NCBI GenBank assembly: GCA_019241495.1
Contig: JAFAWZ010000048.1
Location: 1-11,884, forward strand
Source: Acidimicrobiales bacterium
GTDB taxonomy: Bacteria > Actinomycetota > Acidimicrobiia > Acidimicrobiales > Palsa-688
DNA length: 11,884 nt
Reading direction: 5' to 3'
In this document: positions 1 to 6,154 of the stretch, in pieces
Layout of the letters: the number at the start of each line of letters is the position of its first letter
How positions within the stretch are numbered: the stretch's first letter is position 1
Made by a program: the position numbers and the translations under genes
Notes under the pieces: model-generated
Databases searched by the model: none
Told to the model about the DNA's origin: nothing
Seen by the model: only the letters and a program-made list of their open reading frames with translations

Positions 1-1
1 C

Positions 2-58
2 GTTAAGTACGACCCGATCCGATTCTTCCGGCGCAAGCCCAAGGAGACGTCGACGTAG
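2..58 (+). CDS. C-terminal end of an unidentified protein (partial)
   Basis: An open frame enters from the left edge and ends with TAG at 56-58, leaving 18 codons. The tail is basic and ends in KPKETST. Sixteen of the 18 codons end in G or C, while the neighbouring frame on this strand does not show this, so I take it as the end of a real gene. Nothing can be said about its function. It converges with the minus-strand gene that stops at 89. Confidence 0.4.
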   Translation, partial: VKYDPIRFFRRKPKETST

Positions 59-68
59 CGCTGGCGAC

Positions 69-95
69 CTCGACCAGGGGCAACTCGACTAGGGG
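69..95. repeat. Imperfect 12-bp direct repeat between convergent genes
   Basis: CTCGACCAGGGG (69-80) and CTCGACTAGGGG (84-95) differ at one base and lie 15 bp apart. The second copy contains the stop codon of the minus-strand gene. An 11-bp piece, CCTCGACCAGG, occurs at 68-78 and again inside that gene at 133-143. This may be local slippage or a duplication at the gene end; no function is evident. Confidence 0.4.
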
Positions 96-442
96 TTGGC
101 CCGGTGCTCTTGGTCCTCCCACCAGGTCATCTCCTCGACCAGGTTGCCCTCGACCCAGAGCTGGACGCCCAGACCGGCGCACCAGTCAGGCTGGCGGGGA
201 ACGGCGAAGAGGAGCAGGCTGGTTCGCCGGCCGGGCGGAGGCCCGGGAAGGTCGAACCGCAACTCGGCCACCCCGTCGACCAGCTCAGCGACGAGTCGTT
301 CGTGGCCTTGATCGTCGACTACCGCCAGCCGGCGGGTCTCCATCGTGGCATCGAGGGCGGCCAGCCGAGCTTCCAGGGCTTCCACGCGCTCTTGGAGAGC
401 CAGGAGCGCACGGTCCACGTCCTCGTCACCATCGCCTGTCAC
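89..442 (-). CDS. Small coiled-coil protein of unknown function
   Basis: I do not recognise this protein. With the chosen start it is 117 aa. Residues 8-35 form a heptad-like, Leu/Ala/Glu-rich helix (ALLALQERVEALEARLAAL) likely to be a coiled coil. The rest looks beta-rich, with patches such as VAELRFDLP and LGVQLWVEGNLVEEM, and ends in an acidic, Trp-rich tail. No signal peptide or membrane segment is visible. I chose the GTG at 440-442 because a perfect AGGAGG (452-457) lies 9 nt upstream. The in-frame ATG codons at 460 and 499 have no ribosome-binding site, and the codons between 499 and about 460 mostly end in A or T, unlike the body of the gene. It lies downstream of the five-gene operon on the same strand, after a 124-bp gap, so it may or may not share that transcript. 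Confidence 0.6.
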   Translation of the reverse strand: MTGDGDEDVDRALLALQERVEALEARLAALDATMETRRLAVVDDQGHERLVAELVDGVAELRFDLPGPPPGRRTSLLLFAVPRQPDWCAGLGVQLWVEGNLVEEMTWWEDQEHRANP

Positions 443-558
443 GAGCCCCGACCTCCTCATTACAACGTCTTTATTGCTGTTTGGTGCTCTTCCATCCATG
501 ATAAGAGGGAGCTGTGTCCGGCACCTCAGCGATCAGGTCGACGGTGATCTGAGAAGAT

Positions 559-578
559 CCGACCCCCTACTGGGTCGG
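559..578 (-). terminator. Hairpin at the end of the five-gene operon (weak)
   Basis: CCGACCC (559-565) and GGGTCGG (572-578) form a perfect 7-bp stem with a 6-base loop, overlapping the stop codon of the E1-like gene at 567-569. On the minus strand the stem is followed by ATCTTCTC, not a true T-run, so termination is only a possibility. A second small hairpin (GATCT at 546-550, AGATC at 555-559) adjoins it. Confidence 0.3.
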
Positions 579-1433
579 CCAAGCAGAAGGGGATGGCCAG
601 GAGGGAGGGGCGGCGGCCGGAACGTGCGCTTCACTCCCTACGGACCACCGCTGGGCCAGCAGGTCGACTTCGAGCACCCGGGGAGCCAGGATCGGTTGGC
701 GGCGGCCGGTCACGATGCAGAGGACCTCGACGGTCGTCAAGGCTGTGCACAGGTGCAAGGCGGCGGCGCTAGAGCCTATGACGGTCTCCTCGATCGGATC
801 CCTGATCTCGTTTACTCCGGGATCCAGGTATTGGCGGGCGAAGCCAGAGCTGGCGAGGGTCGAGGTGAACTTCCAGAGCTGGTCCGATTTGGAGTCGCCA
901 CTGTCGATGCCGAACACCGTTTCGAACGAGTCGCTCTCCGGTCCGATTACGGTCATGGCCGCACCGAAGGCGAATGGGGACGCCCCCACGATCGAGTATT
1001 TTCCCTGGTCCCTGAAGCCGTTGTGATACGGGGCATAGAGATCGACCCGAAAGAAATCGATGGCGTTGATCCCGATGTCGGCGCGGGACACGAAGTCGGG
1101 GATCATCTCCGCGCTCAGGCCTTCGGGGTAGATCTCGATCCTCGCCTTCGGGTTGATGTCGAGGACCAGGCGTTGCATGACCTCTACCTTGGGTTGACCC
1201 AAGGTAGAGAGATAGGCGCCGGCCTGGCGGTTCAGGTTGGTCAGATCGAAGACGTCCGGATCGGCCACCACGAAGTTCTCGAACCCCATCCGGGCCAGAG
1301 CCAACAGATGGTTGCTGCCACATCCGCCGAGACCCCCGATGGCGATCCGAGCCGAGCGCACCTTGGCCCACTCGGATTCGGACAAAAGTCGCAAGTTGCG
1401 GGAGAAGGCCTGTTCCCACGAGAACCCGGTCAC
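567..1433 (-). CDS. E1/ThiF-like adenylating enzyme (MoeB/ThiF/HesA superfamily)
   Basis: The family activates a carboxylate, usually the C-terminus of a protein or peptide, as an acyl-adenylate. Visible motifs are an N-terminal Arg-rich helix (RNLR, about 13-16), the nucleotide-binding loop GLGGCGS (34-40), D58-P-D60, the diagnostic NLNRQ (66-70), K82 and a candidate Mg-binding D126. The domain ends near residue 260, and a Pro/Ser/Trp-rich tail of about 25 aa follows. There is no CxxC zinc pair and no cysteine in the crossover region where ThiF and E1 enzymes carry the catalytic thiol; the only cysteines are C38, C229 and C239. It may therefore adenylate without forming a thioester. The start is GTG at 1431-1433, overlapping the GNAT stop as GTGA, with GGGGGAG about 6 nt upstream. 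It is the last gene of the five-gene unit. The superfamily is sure; the substrate is unknown. Confidence 0.88.
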   Translation of the reverse strand: MTGFSWEQAFSRNLRLLSESEWAKVRSARIAIGGLGGCGSNHLLALARMGFENFVVADPDVFDLTNLNRQAGAYLSTLGQPKVEVMQRLVLDINPKARIEIYPEGLSAEMIPDFVSRADIGINAIDFFRVDLYAPYHNGFRDQGKYSIVGASPFAFGAAMTVIGPESDSFETVFGIDSGDSKSDQLWKFTSTLASSGFARQYLDPGVNEIRDPIEETVIGSSAAALHLCTALTTVEVLCIVTGRRQPILAPRVLEVDLLAQRWSVGSEAHVPAAAPPSWPSPSAWPTQ

Positions 1434-2230
1434 TGCTCACTCCCCCGCGGCTGATCGTCCACGACCCGGCCGACCAGCAAGTACGCGTCCAGCGGGCCGA
1501 GCGAGTTGTGGAACATCTGGTCGAGGTCCGGCTCACCACACGACGGCAGCTCTCCGTACAGCTCGTCGAGGACGGCGTAGGCGTTGCGAACCACGAGCGA
1601 ACCGGGCTCGATCAGGCCCGCTTGACCGAGCCAGCTCGCCAGCTCCCGGCCGCATTCAAGAACATCGGCCGGGGTGCGGAAGTCCGGGTTCGGGAACAGG
1701 CTGGAGGCCCCGACGAGCCGGCGCATCAGCTTGTAGAAGACCGGGCTCTCGCTGCGCGCCGAGATGTACACCCGACGCTGAGGGCGGAGGCGCTCCAACA
1801 CACCGGTTGTCAGCTGCCTGGCCATTACCTCCCGCATCACGCCGTGTGACTGGCCCGAGGGGACGACCCCAGAGGAGTCGATGTAGACGTTCGCCCGCGC
1901 CGGGCTCTCGAGCAACGAGTGCCCGGTCCAGCCCGCCATCCGGCCCTCACTGTCCTCGATGAGCACGAACTCGGCCAGACGACCGAAGTAGTCGTTGGCC
2001 GATCGGTCCTTCCAATACTCGGTCATGTCCGCCCCGAAGGCGGCACTGCTCACCGGCACCAGGGCTGAATAGACATCCTGCTGCTGCTTCGGCGACAGGG
2101 TCGTCCCAGGCGCCGCGACCGCGGCCAGGTGCCACCCCCGGGCCAACGAGGACCGCGCCGCGCAGTCGTAGGCTTCGCCCAGCACCTCTCGAGCCTGTGG
2201 GCGAGACTGAGCCAGCGGGTCAGAGATCAT
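1430..2230 (-). CDS. GNAT-family N-acyltransferase-like protein
   Basis: The GNAT fold transfers an acyl group from acyl-CoA, or sometimes acyl-ACP, to an amine. In this 266-aa protein, residues 50-175 look like the core: a beta4 strand with EFVLIEDSEGRMAGWTGH (87-104), the NVYIDSSGVV strand (114-123), an acyl-CoA pyrophosphate loop VPSGQSHGVM (123-132), and the later strand and helix RVYISARSESPVFYKLMRRL (153-172), which resembles the usual N..A..FYEK ending. The loop is a loose match to the canonical Q/RxxGxG/A. About 90 residues without an obvious motif follow the core, so the protein is longer than a simple GNAT. The ATG start has a perfect AGGAGG 4 nt upstream. It overlaps the dehydrogenase by 11 nt and the E1-like gene by 4 nt. 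The family is likely; the substrate is unknown. Confidence 0.7.
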   Translation of the reverse strand: MISDPLAQSRPQAREVLGEAYDCAARSSLARGWHLAAVAAPGTTLSPKQQQDVYSALVPVSSAAFGADMTEYWKDRSANDYFGRLAEFVLIEDSEGRMAGWTGHSLLESPARANVYIDSSGVVPSGQSHGVMREVMARQLTTGVLERLRPQRRVYISARSESPVFYKLMRRLVGASSLFPNPDFRTPADVLECGRELASWLGQAGLIEPGSLVVRNAYAVLDELYGELPSCGEPDLDQMFHNSLGPLDAYLLVGRVVDDQPRGSEQ

Positions 2231-3035
2231 GATCCCTCCTGGACACGAAAGCGTGTGGCTGAACTGGGGTCACCAGCGAAGTGCCGTGACCCGAGGCGGT
2301 ACCACCGGCCAGCTCCCCCCCATCGAGGATTAACGCCTGGCCGGTCAGGTACGAAGCTCCTGGTGATGCGAGATAGTAGAAGGCTTCGGCGACCTCCGCG
2401 GGCGTGGTGTGGCGGCCCAAAGGGATCCGCCGATTGAGGTCGTCGATCATGGCTTCGGTGTACTCAGCCTCCTGCATCGGGGTCATGACGTACCCGGGAC
2501 TGACCGCGCCGGTACGTATGACCGGAGCCAGCTCAAGGGCAAAGGTCTTGCAAAATGACAGGACAGCTGCCTTACTGGCGTTGTAGTCGGCGTAGTAGGG
2601 GTATCCCACGACGCCATTGGTGGACGCGGTAGCGAGCAGCACGCCACCTGAACCCCCGAGCATCCGGATGGCGGCTTCTCTCCAGAGTGCGAACACGCCC
2701 AGGACGTTTACGTCGAGCACCCGGCGAAAGTCAGGCTCGGTGCAATCCAAGACCGAGTGGCGAATGCTGATTCCGGCATTGGCCACCACCACGTCAATCG
2801 GCCCGTGGATCGAGCCGGCATCGTCGAGCAGGGGCCCCATGGCCGGCCAATCGGACACATCGCCCGGTAACCAGTACACCCCAGGAAAGGGCTGGAGAGG
2901 CCGCATGGAATCGATATTGGTGACCCGATCACCTGAGCGGGCGAATCGTTCGGCGGTGGCCTGCCCGATGCCCGAAGACGCGCCGCTGATCACCACGTGC
3001 CTGGCCGGCCGTCCCTCCAGTGCGATGTCAACCAA
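2220..3035 (-). CDS. Short-chain dehydrogenase/reductase (classical SDR)
   Basis: This is an NAD(P)-dependent oxidoreductase acting on an alcohol or carbonyl. The classical order is complete: coenzyme loop SGASSGIG (17-24), NAG (86-88), N110, the catalytic set S138, Y151 and K155 (YNASK), and SPGYVMTP (179-186). An Asp at the end of beta2 (D42) favours NAD over NADP. A tail of about 30 aa extends past the usual end (GG at 239-240). I chose the TTG at 3033-3035, giving 271 aa: GGAG lies 7 nt upstream and the fold begins 12 residues later. The frame is open back to 3245, but that part overlaps the upstream gene and encodes no SDR sequence. It overlaps the upstream gene by 8 nt and the GNAT gene by 11 nt, so translation is probably coupled. 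Family certain; substrate unknown. Confidence 0.9.
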   Translation of the reverse strand: MVDIALEGRPARHVVISGASSGIGQATAERFARSGDRVTNIDSMRPLQPFPGVYWLPGDVSDWPAMGPLLDDAGSIHGPIDVVVANAGISIRHSVLDCTEPDFRRVLDVNVLGVFALWREAAIRMLGGSGGVLLATASTNGVVGYPYYADYNASKAAVLSFCKTFALELAPVIRTGAVSPGYVMTPMQEAEYTEAMIDDLNRRIPLGRHTTPAEVAEAFYYLASPGASYLTGQALILDGGELAGGTASGHGTSLVTPVQPHAFVSRRDHDL

Positions 3036-4341
3036 AGCTGTACTCCAGGTCGGTGGGGATCTGCGCCAGCGGGCCGTACCACCGGGCCACGAGCTGCCTC
3101 CCCTCGTCGAGGGCACGGCAAAGATCGGGGATCGGATCCGGTGATCCGCGCAGGGCAGCCCAGACCGCCCGAGCCAAGCGGGCCAAGGAGGGAACTGCGA
3201 CCTCCAGCCATCGCCCCGGTTCGCCCCAGGGCAGCTCGACGTCACCCATCAGCCAGCCCACTTCGAGCGCGGCGGCAGTCGTATCGGCGAATTCATGGTG
3301 GTTCCGGCTGAGGTACCGGAGCATCTCCGACGAGAAGGCGGCGCCCAGCGGGGTGGCGTCTACCAGCTCGGCTACCGCGAGGAGCCCGAGCGTGTCGGCC
3401 AACGTCTCCTGGAGGACCATCTCTTCAAAGGGAACGAGTGACCGGTTCGGGACCTCGACCGAGGGATGCACCTCCCAGAAGTGGGCCAGGTCGTGACTTC
3501 TGAACCAGGACAACGAAGCCTGCCTGACCTGCGCGGGCTGGATGCCATCAGGAGGACAGCCTCCTACGGCTTCGAGCAGGGCGAGCGAACAGCGCGTCAA
3601 TCGCTCGACGTGCATATTGGAGAACACGACCGTGAAGTCCTCTCCTGGTGTCCGCCCGGCCGGCGACTCGAGGGGAAAGAAGTGGGCGAAGTTCTTGTGG
3701 CCCGAGTCCGATGATCCGCCGACGAGGAGGAGATCGACGGCCATCATCCCCGGGAACGTCTTCAGGTGGGCCACCGGCAGGCGGAGCACCTGCTCCACGC
3801 GGGACCGAAGGCGGCCGACGTGGCCGCTCACCTCGTCGATGGCCTCTTGCGCCACCGCCGCGGGGCGTCCTACGAGCAGGGCCAGTGGCTGAGGAGCGTC
3901 CTGCATGGCCCACGGGCGCAGAGGTCCGCAGTGCATCCACAGCTCCCCGGGCCGAGGAGGTTCCAGCTCGACCGGCGACCATTGACCGGTACGGAAATAG
4001 GACCGTACCACCCCTGCGGCGGCGGCCGCCTGTCGTTGCAACACACCGGGGTGGGCCCACCGAGCCACCTCTTCGAGCTGCCGGTTCAAGGCTTCGAACA
4101 GGAATCGGCACCCGATGCGGCCTTGCGGGGTGGGCCTCCCCGGGGATCGAGCCACTGTGGTCAACGCGTCGAGGATGTACTTGACCCTCACCAGCTCCTC
4201 CCAGGCCGAAGGGAGGGCGGCGCGCAGGGTGGCAAAGCCCGGATCGAGGCGAACCACCCTCACGGCGGGCGCCGGTCGATGCCAGAACGGATGCTCGTGG
4301 CGGTGCCGGCGGCTCGGCAACCCGAGGGTCGTGCTGCTCAT
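3028..4341 (-). CDS. Protein of unknown function with an HDxxH...E..AD metal-site-like motif
   Basis: I do not recognise the family. The 437-aa protein has an Arg/His-rich N-terminus, mostly helical segments, and no signal peptide or membrane span, so it is probably cytosolic. The striking part is SHDLAHFWEVH (282-292) followed 25 residues later by QETLAD (311-316). The layout H283-D-x-x-H287 ... E312-x-x-A-D matches the gluzincin pattern HExxH ... ExxAD, with Asp in place of the catalytic Glu. Other possible ligands are in GHKNFAHFF (214-222) and NHHEFAD (347-353). I infer a bound metal ion; whether it is a peptidase, hydrolase or oxygenase is open. The ATG overlaps the upstream stop as ATGA, with no ribosome-binding site of its own, so it is probably translationally coupled. 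It is the second and largest gene of the five-gene unit. Confidence 0.75.
   Translation of the reverse strand: MSSTTLGLPSRRHRHEHPFWHRPAPAVRVVRLDPGFATLRAALPSAWEELVRVKYILDALTTVARSPGRPTPQGRIGCRFLFEALNRQLEEVARWAHPGVLQRQAAAAAGVVRSYFRTGQWSPVELEPPRPGELWMHCGPLRPWAMQDAPQPLALLVGRPAAVAQEAIDEVSGHVGRLRSRVEQVLRLPVAHLKTFPGMMAVDLLLVGGSSDSGHKNFAHFFPLESPAGRTPGEDFTVVFSNMHVERLTRCSLALLEAVGGCPPDGIQPAQVRQASLSWFRSHDLAHFWEVHPSVEVPNRSLVPFEEMVLQETLADTLGLLAVAELVDATPLGAAFSSEMLRYLSRNHHEFADTTAAALEVGWLMGDVELPWGEPGRWLEVAVPSLARLARAVWAALRGSPDPIPDLCRALDEGRQLVARWYGPLAQIPTDLEYSFG
3043..3046 (-). promoter_or_regulatory. Ribosome-binding site fixing a TTG start
   Basis: On the minus strand, GGAG lies 7 nt before a TTG at 3033-3035, inside the last codons of the upstream gene (Glu-Tyr-Ser-Phe-Gly). 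No ATG or GTG in this frame lies between here and the SDR coenzyme loop, so this site decides the dehydrogenase start. Confidence 0.6.
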
Positions 4342-5459
4342 GCCATTACTGAGGTCGTGGTCGGTTGGGGAAGCACGGCCGGTTCAGCCGTGGGGTCGGC
4401 CACCGTCGCGCCCCGCGGCTGGTCGGCTCCCCAATAGCGGCGGTTGGCTAGAAAGGCCGCCACGTGGCCCAGGTACTGGACCGTGAACCAGAGGGAGAGG
4501 TAGTAGGCGAAAGGAGCCGGGTGCCCCCGCCAGAGCCAGATCGATCCCGTCCAGAGGACTATCCCCGACGCGGCCGAGACGGCCACCGTCGTAGACAGGT
4601 CCGACTGGCGCTGGTCCCAGTCAGCCGCGTCGGAACGGCCCACCCGGCCAAGCGCCGCACCGACCACGGCGGCCCCGACCAGACCGGTGACGCCGGTAAG
4701 CAAGGCCCCGAGGGGATCCATATGAGGCCGGCCCAGGACCAAGAGGTACAACCCGGCCAGCAGGACACCGCCGACCAAGCCGGGAAGGTGCGCCAGCGGG
4801 CGGCGCCAGTGAACCGGCTTCGCCATATCGAGATCGGCGGCACCCCTCGGAGATCTATAGACGGGCGGCCAAATAAGCCCGGTGACCGCCTGGTACTCGA
4901 CATAGGGACGGCCGGACAGCCGGCGCAGCCGCTGGTCGTAGAGGACGCTGCCGATGACGTTGTAGACGTTGAGCACGACAGCCAGCACGAACAGGTCGGC
5001 TGTCATGTGCGGGAGGAAGAAGAACATCCCGAAGAAGGCGGTGTGGACCGGGAACCGGATCCAACGTCTGGTGCCCACCTTCCATGGGACCAGGCGGGGG
5101 ACGGCCTGGCCGGCGAGGTGGGAAACCAGGGCGGTCGATCCGAAGGCCAACCCGCAGTCGTACTCGAAGAGATGCAGCTGCCAGTACCAGAGCCAGGAGA
5201 CGGCCGCCAGGGCCCACATCAGCCCAGCTGTAGGACCGTGAACGTCCCAGACCAGTTGGTGGACGTGTTGCCACAAGGCCGCCGCCAGTAGGACGTAGAC
5301 GACGTTGCACACCGACTCCACCGAGCGCCATTCCACCGGCTCGATTCCAAACCTGCTCCGGGCCCGAGCCTTGGCCCGAACCGCCGCCAACGCCGAGTGC
5401 TGGGCACCGAAGCCAGCGACGAGCAACCCGTCCACAATGAGACCGCCTGTGTCATGCAT
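4338..5459 (-). CDS. NnrU/MddA-like (isoprenylcysteine methyltransferase-fold) membrane protein with extra C-terminal membrane domain
   Basis: The first two thirds follow the NnrU/MddA pattern: a first membrane helix with QHS (20-22), VEWRSVESVCNVVYVLL (42-58), a W..VHQLVW stretch, then a helix pair including FFFLPHMTADLF and the closing GRPYVEYQ...IWPP. Members with known activity are SAM-dependent methyltransferases with RHPxYxG and an EE pair. Here these read RFPVH (135-139) and YDQR, so the cofactor site is altered and catalysis is uncertain. About 150 residues with four more predicted helices (roughly 226-242, 249-270, 291-310, 317-337) follow, which most relatives lack. I chose the ATG at 5457-5459 (373 aa) because GAGGTGG sits 6 nt upstream; the frame is open back to a GTG at 5528. 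It is the first gene of the operon, divergent from the XRE regulator. Confidence 0.72.
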   Translation of the reverse strand: MHDTGGLIVDGLLVAGFGAQHSALAAVRAKARARSRFGIEPVEWRSVESVCNVVYVLLAAALWQHVHQLVWDVHGPTAGLMWALAAVSWLWYWQLHLFEYDCGLAFGSTALVSHLAGQAVPRLVPWKVGTRRWIRFPVHTAFFGMFFFLPHMTADLFVLAVVLNVYNVIGSVLYDQRLRRLSGRPYVEYQAVTGLIWPPVYRSPRGAADLDMAKPVHWRRPLAHLPGLVGGVLLAGLYLLVLGRPHMDPLGALLTGVTGLVGAAVVGAALGRVGRSDAADWDQRQSDLSTTVAVSAASGIVLWTGSIWLWRGHPAPFAYYLSLWFTVQYLGHVAAFLANRRYWGADQPRGATVADPTAEPAVLPQPTTTSVMA

Positions 5460-5537
5460 TCGCATCCACCTCGCCTCTCCCGTCCAAGGCACGGGCGGAG
5501 TGTCGGGACGTGGCCCGCCGCCTCGCACGCAAGTCCC

Positions 5538-5566
5538 ATATTAGGACGTAAATAGTTGGGATGCAA
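5538..5566 (-). promoter_or_regulatory. Candidate promoter of the five-gene operon
   Basis: On the minus strand TAATAT (5538-5543) is a good -10. TTGCAT (5561-5566) lies 17 bp upstream as a weak -35. Transcription would start near 5531, leaving a leader of about 72 nt before the GAGGTGG and ATG of the membrane protein gene. Two GGAC-type elements flank the -10. Confidence 0.4.
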
Positions 5567-5584
5567 GAACATAGGACTTATTTT
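5556..5584 (+). promoter_or_regulatory. Candidate promoter of the XRE regulator gene
   Basis: TTGGGA (5556-5561) and TATTTT (5579-5584) are separated by 17 bp. Transcription would start about 7 bp later, at or next to the ATG at 5591, giving a leaderless message. The -10 directly follows the second GGAC element, which suits autoregulation. Confidence 0.4.
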
Positions 5585-5590
5585 CTCTGG

Positions 5591-5881
5591 ATGTGCCCGA
5601 ACGGGACGTATGTGGTTGTAAGCGATATGGCGCGACCCCTCTCCCCGGCAACCTCGCTCTTCGGCGAGCGAGTGCGACTGCGGCGTCAAGAGCTGGGACT
5701 GAGCCAGGAGGCGCTCGCCGACCGCTGCGGGGTCCACTGGACCTTCTTGGGCCAAGTCGAGCGAGGCCAGCGGAACATAAGCCTCCACAACCTGCTCAAG
5801 CTGGCCGGCGGTCTCGGGGTCGATCCGGGAGAGCTGGTCAGGGGCCTGTCTGCACCTCGACCCGATCCTCCCCCCGGTTGA
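5591..5881 (+). CDS. XRE-type helix-turn-helix transcriptional regulator
   Basis: This small DNA-binding protein is essentially one HTH_3 (Cro/CI-type) domain: FGERVRLRRQELGLSQEALA, then DRCGVHWTFLGQVERGQRNISLHNLLKLAGGLGVDPGELV, about residues 22-82, followed by a short Pro-rich tail. No sensor domain is visible. It is transcribed away from the five-gene operon and shares its control region, so regulation of that operon and of itself is the simplest reading. The start is uncertain. ATG 5591 (96 aa) suits the leaderless promoter and GC-rich codon ends; ATG 5627 (84 aa) is closer to the domain but has no ribosome-binding site; the stretch from ATG 5561 to 5591 has AT-rich third positions and looks untranslated. 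Confidence 0.82.
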   Translation: MCPNGTYVVVSDMARPLSPATSLFGERVRLRRQELGLSQEALADRCGVHWTFLGQVERGQRNISLHNLLKLAGGLGVDPGELVRGLSAPRPDPPPG

Positions 5882-5909
5882 GCCCGGGCGAGCCTGAGCC
5901 GTGACGCGC

Positions 5910-5915
5910 TAGGCT
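5910..5915 (+). promoter_or_regulatory. Possible -10 element of the tRNA genes
   Basis: TAGGCT fits TANNNT and lies about 44 bp before the tRNA-Asp gene. No convincing -35 is seen. The stretch around it also holds a possible stem (GGGCGA at 5886-5891, TCGCCC at 5922-5927) that might act as the terminator of the XRE gene. Confidence 0.25.
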
Positions 5916-5958
5916 TACGCTTCGCCCTCCCGGGGGTCGACACGACCTACGGGCACGG

Positions 5959-6033
5959 GGTCCTGTGGTGCAGTTTGGAGTGCACGCCGGCCTGTCAAGC
6001 CGGAGGCCGCGGGTTCAAATCCCGTCAGGACCG
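5959..6033 (+). tRNA. tRNA-Asp (GTC)
   Basis: A complete 75-nt cloverleaf can be drawn: acceptor stem GGTCCTG/CAGGACC, D stem GTGC/GCAC with a 10-base loop, anticodon stem CCGGC/GCCGG around loop CTGTCAA (anticodon GTC), T stem GCGGG/CCCGT with loop TTCAAAT, and discriminator G. No CCA is encoded. The tRNA-Phe gene begins one base later, so the two are surely co-transcribed. Confidence 0.96.
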
Positions 6034-6034
6034 C

Positions 6035-6107
6035 GGTCGGATAGCTCAGTTGGTAGAGCGCGCGCCTGAAAAGCGCGAGGTCGTCGGATCGATGCCGACT
6101 CCGACCA
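6035..6107 (+). tRNA. tRNA-Phe (GAA)
   Basis: A complete 73-nt cloverleaf: acceptor stem GGTCGGA/TCCGACC, D stem GCTC/GAGC with loop AGTTGGTA, anticodon stem CGCGC/GCGCG around loop CTGAAAA (anticodon GAA), a 5-base variable loop, T stem GTCGG/CCGAC, and discriminator A. CCA is not encoded. The T loop reads ATCGATG, with A at position 54 where almost all elongator tRNAs have T. All stems are intact, so the gene looks functional. Its 3' end marks the left edge of the region carrying the Fic gene. Confidence 0.94.
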
Positions 6108-6138
6108 CTAGAAAACCTCAGGTGGGAGACCCGAAAGT

Positions 6139-6154
6139 CCCTTCATGCGAAGGG
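6139..6154 (+). terminator. Small hairpin downstream of the tRNA genes (weak)
   Basis: CCCTTC (6139-6144) pairs perfectly with GAAGGG (6149-6154) across the 4-base loop ATGC, 32 bp after tRNA-Phe. No T-run follows, so it may only protect or process the tRNA transcript 3' end. Confidence 0.3.

Larger units (their letters stand above)
5533..5610. repeat. GGAC elements with exact 30-bp spacing in the divergent promoter region
   Basis: GGAC cores start at 5544, 5574 and 5604, exactly 30 bp (about three helical turns) apart, in the contexts TTAGGACGTA, ATAGGACTTA and ACGGGACGTA. The first two units also share GGATG about 16 bp later. An inverted copy (GTCC at 5533-5536, read as GGGACTT on the other strand) faces the first, making an imperfect 15-bp palindrome at 5533-5547. 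The cluster covers both candidate promoters and runs into the 5' end of the XRE gene, as expected of operator sites for that regulator. Binding is inferred. Confidence 0.5.

Noticed and set aside
89..547. Small downstream protein as a RiPP precursor for the E1-like enzyme
   Set aside because: It has a coiled coil and a folded-looking beta-rich part, not a leader with a core peptide; the 124-bp gap upstream also holds no small start-to-stop frame on the minus strand.
345..1454. Long plus-strand open frame of 369 codons opposite the E1-like gene
   Set aside because: The minus strand encodes a clear E1-like enzyme here; the plus-strand product has low-complexity composition and no motif.
3036..3245. 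N-terminal extension of the dehydrogenase to 341 aa
   Set aside because: The extra 70 residues overlap the upstream gene, are Trp/Arg/Pro-rich with no SDR features, and a TTG with GGAG 7 nt upstream gives a normal-length SDR.
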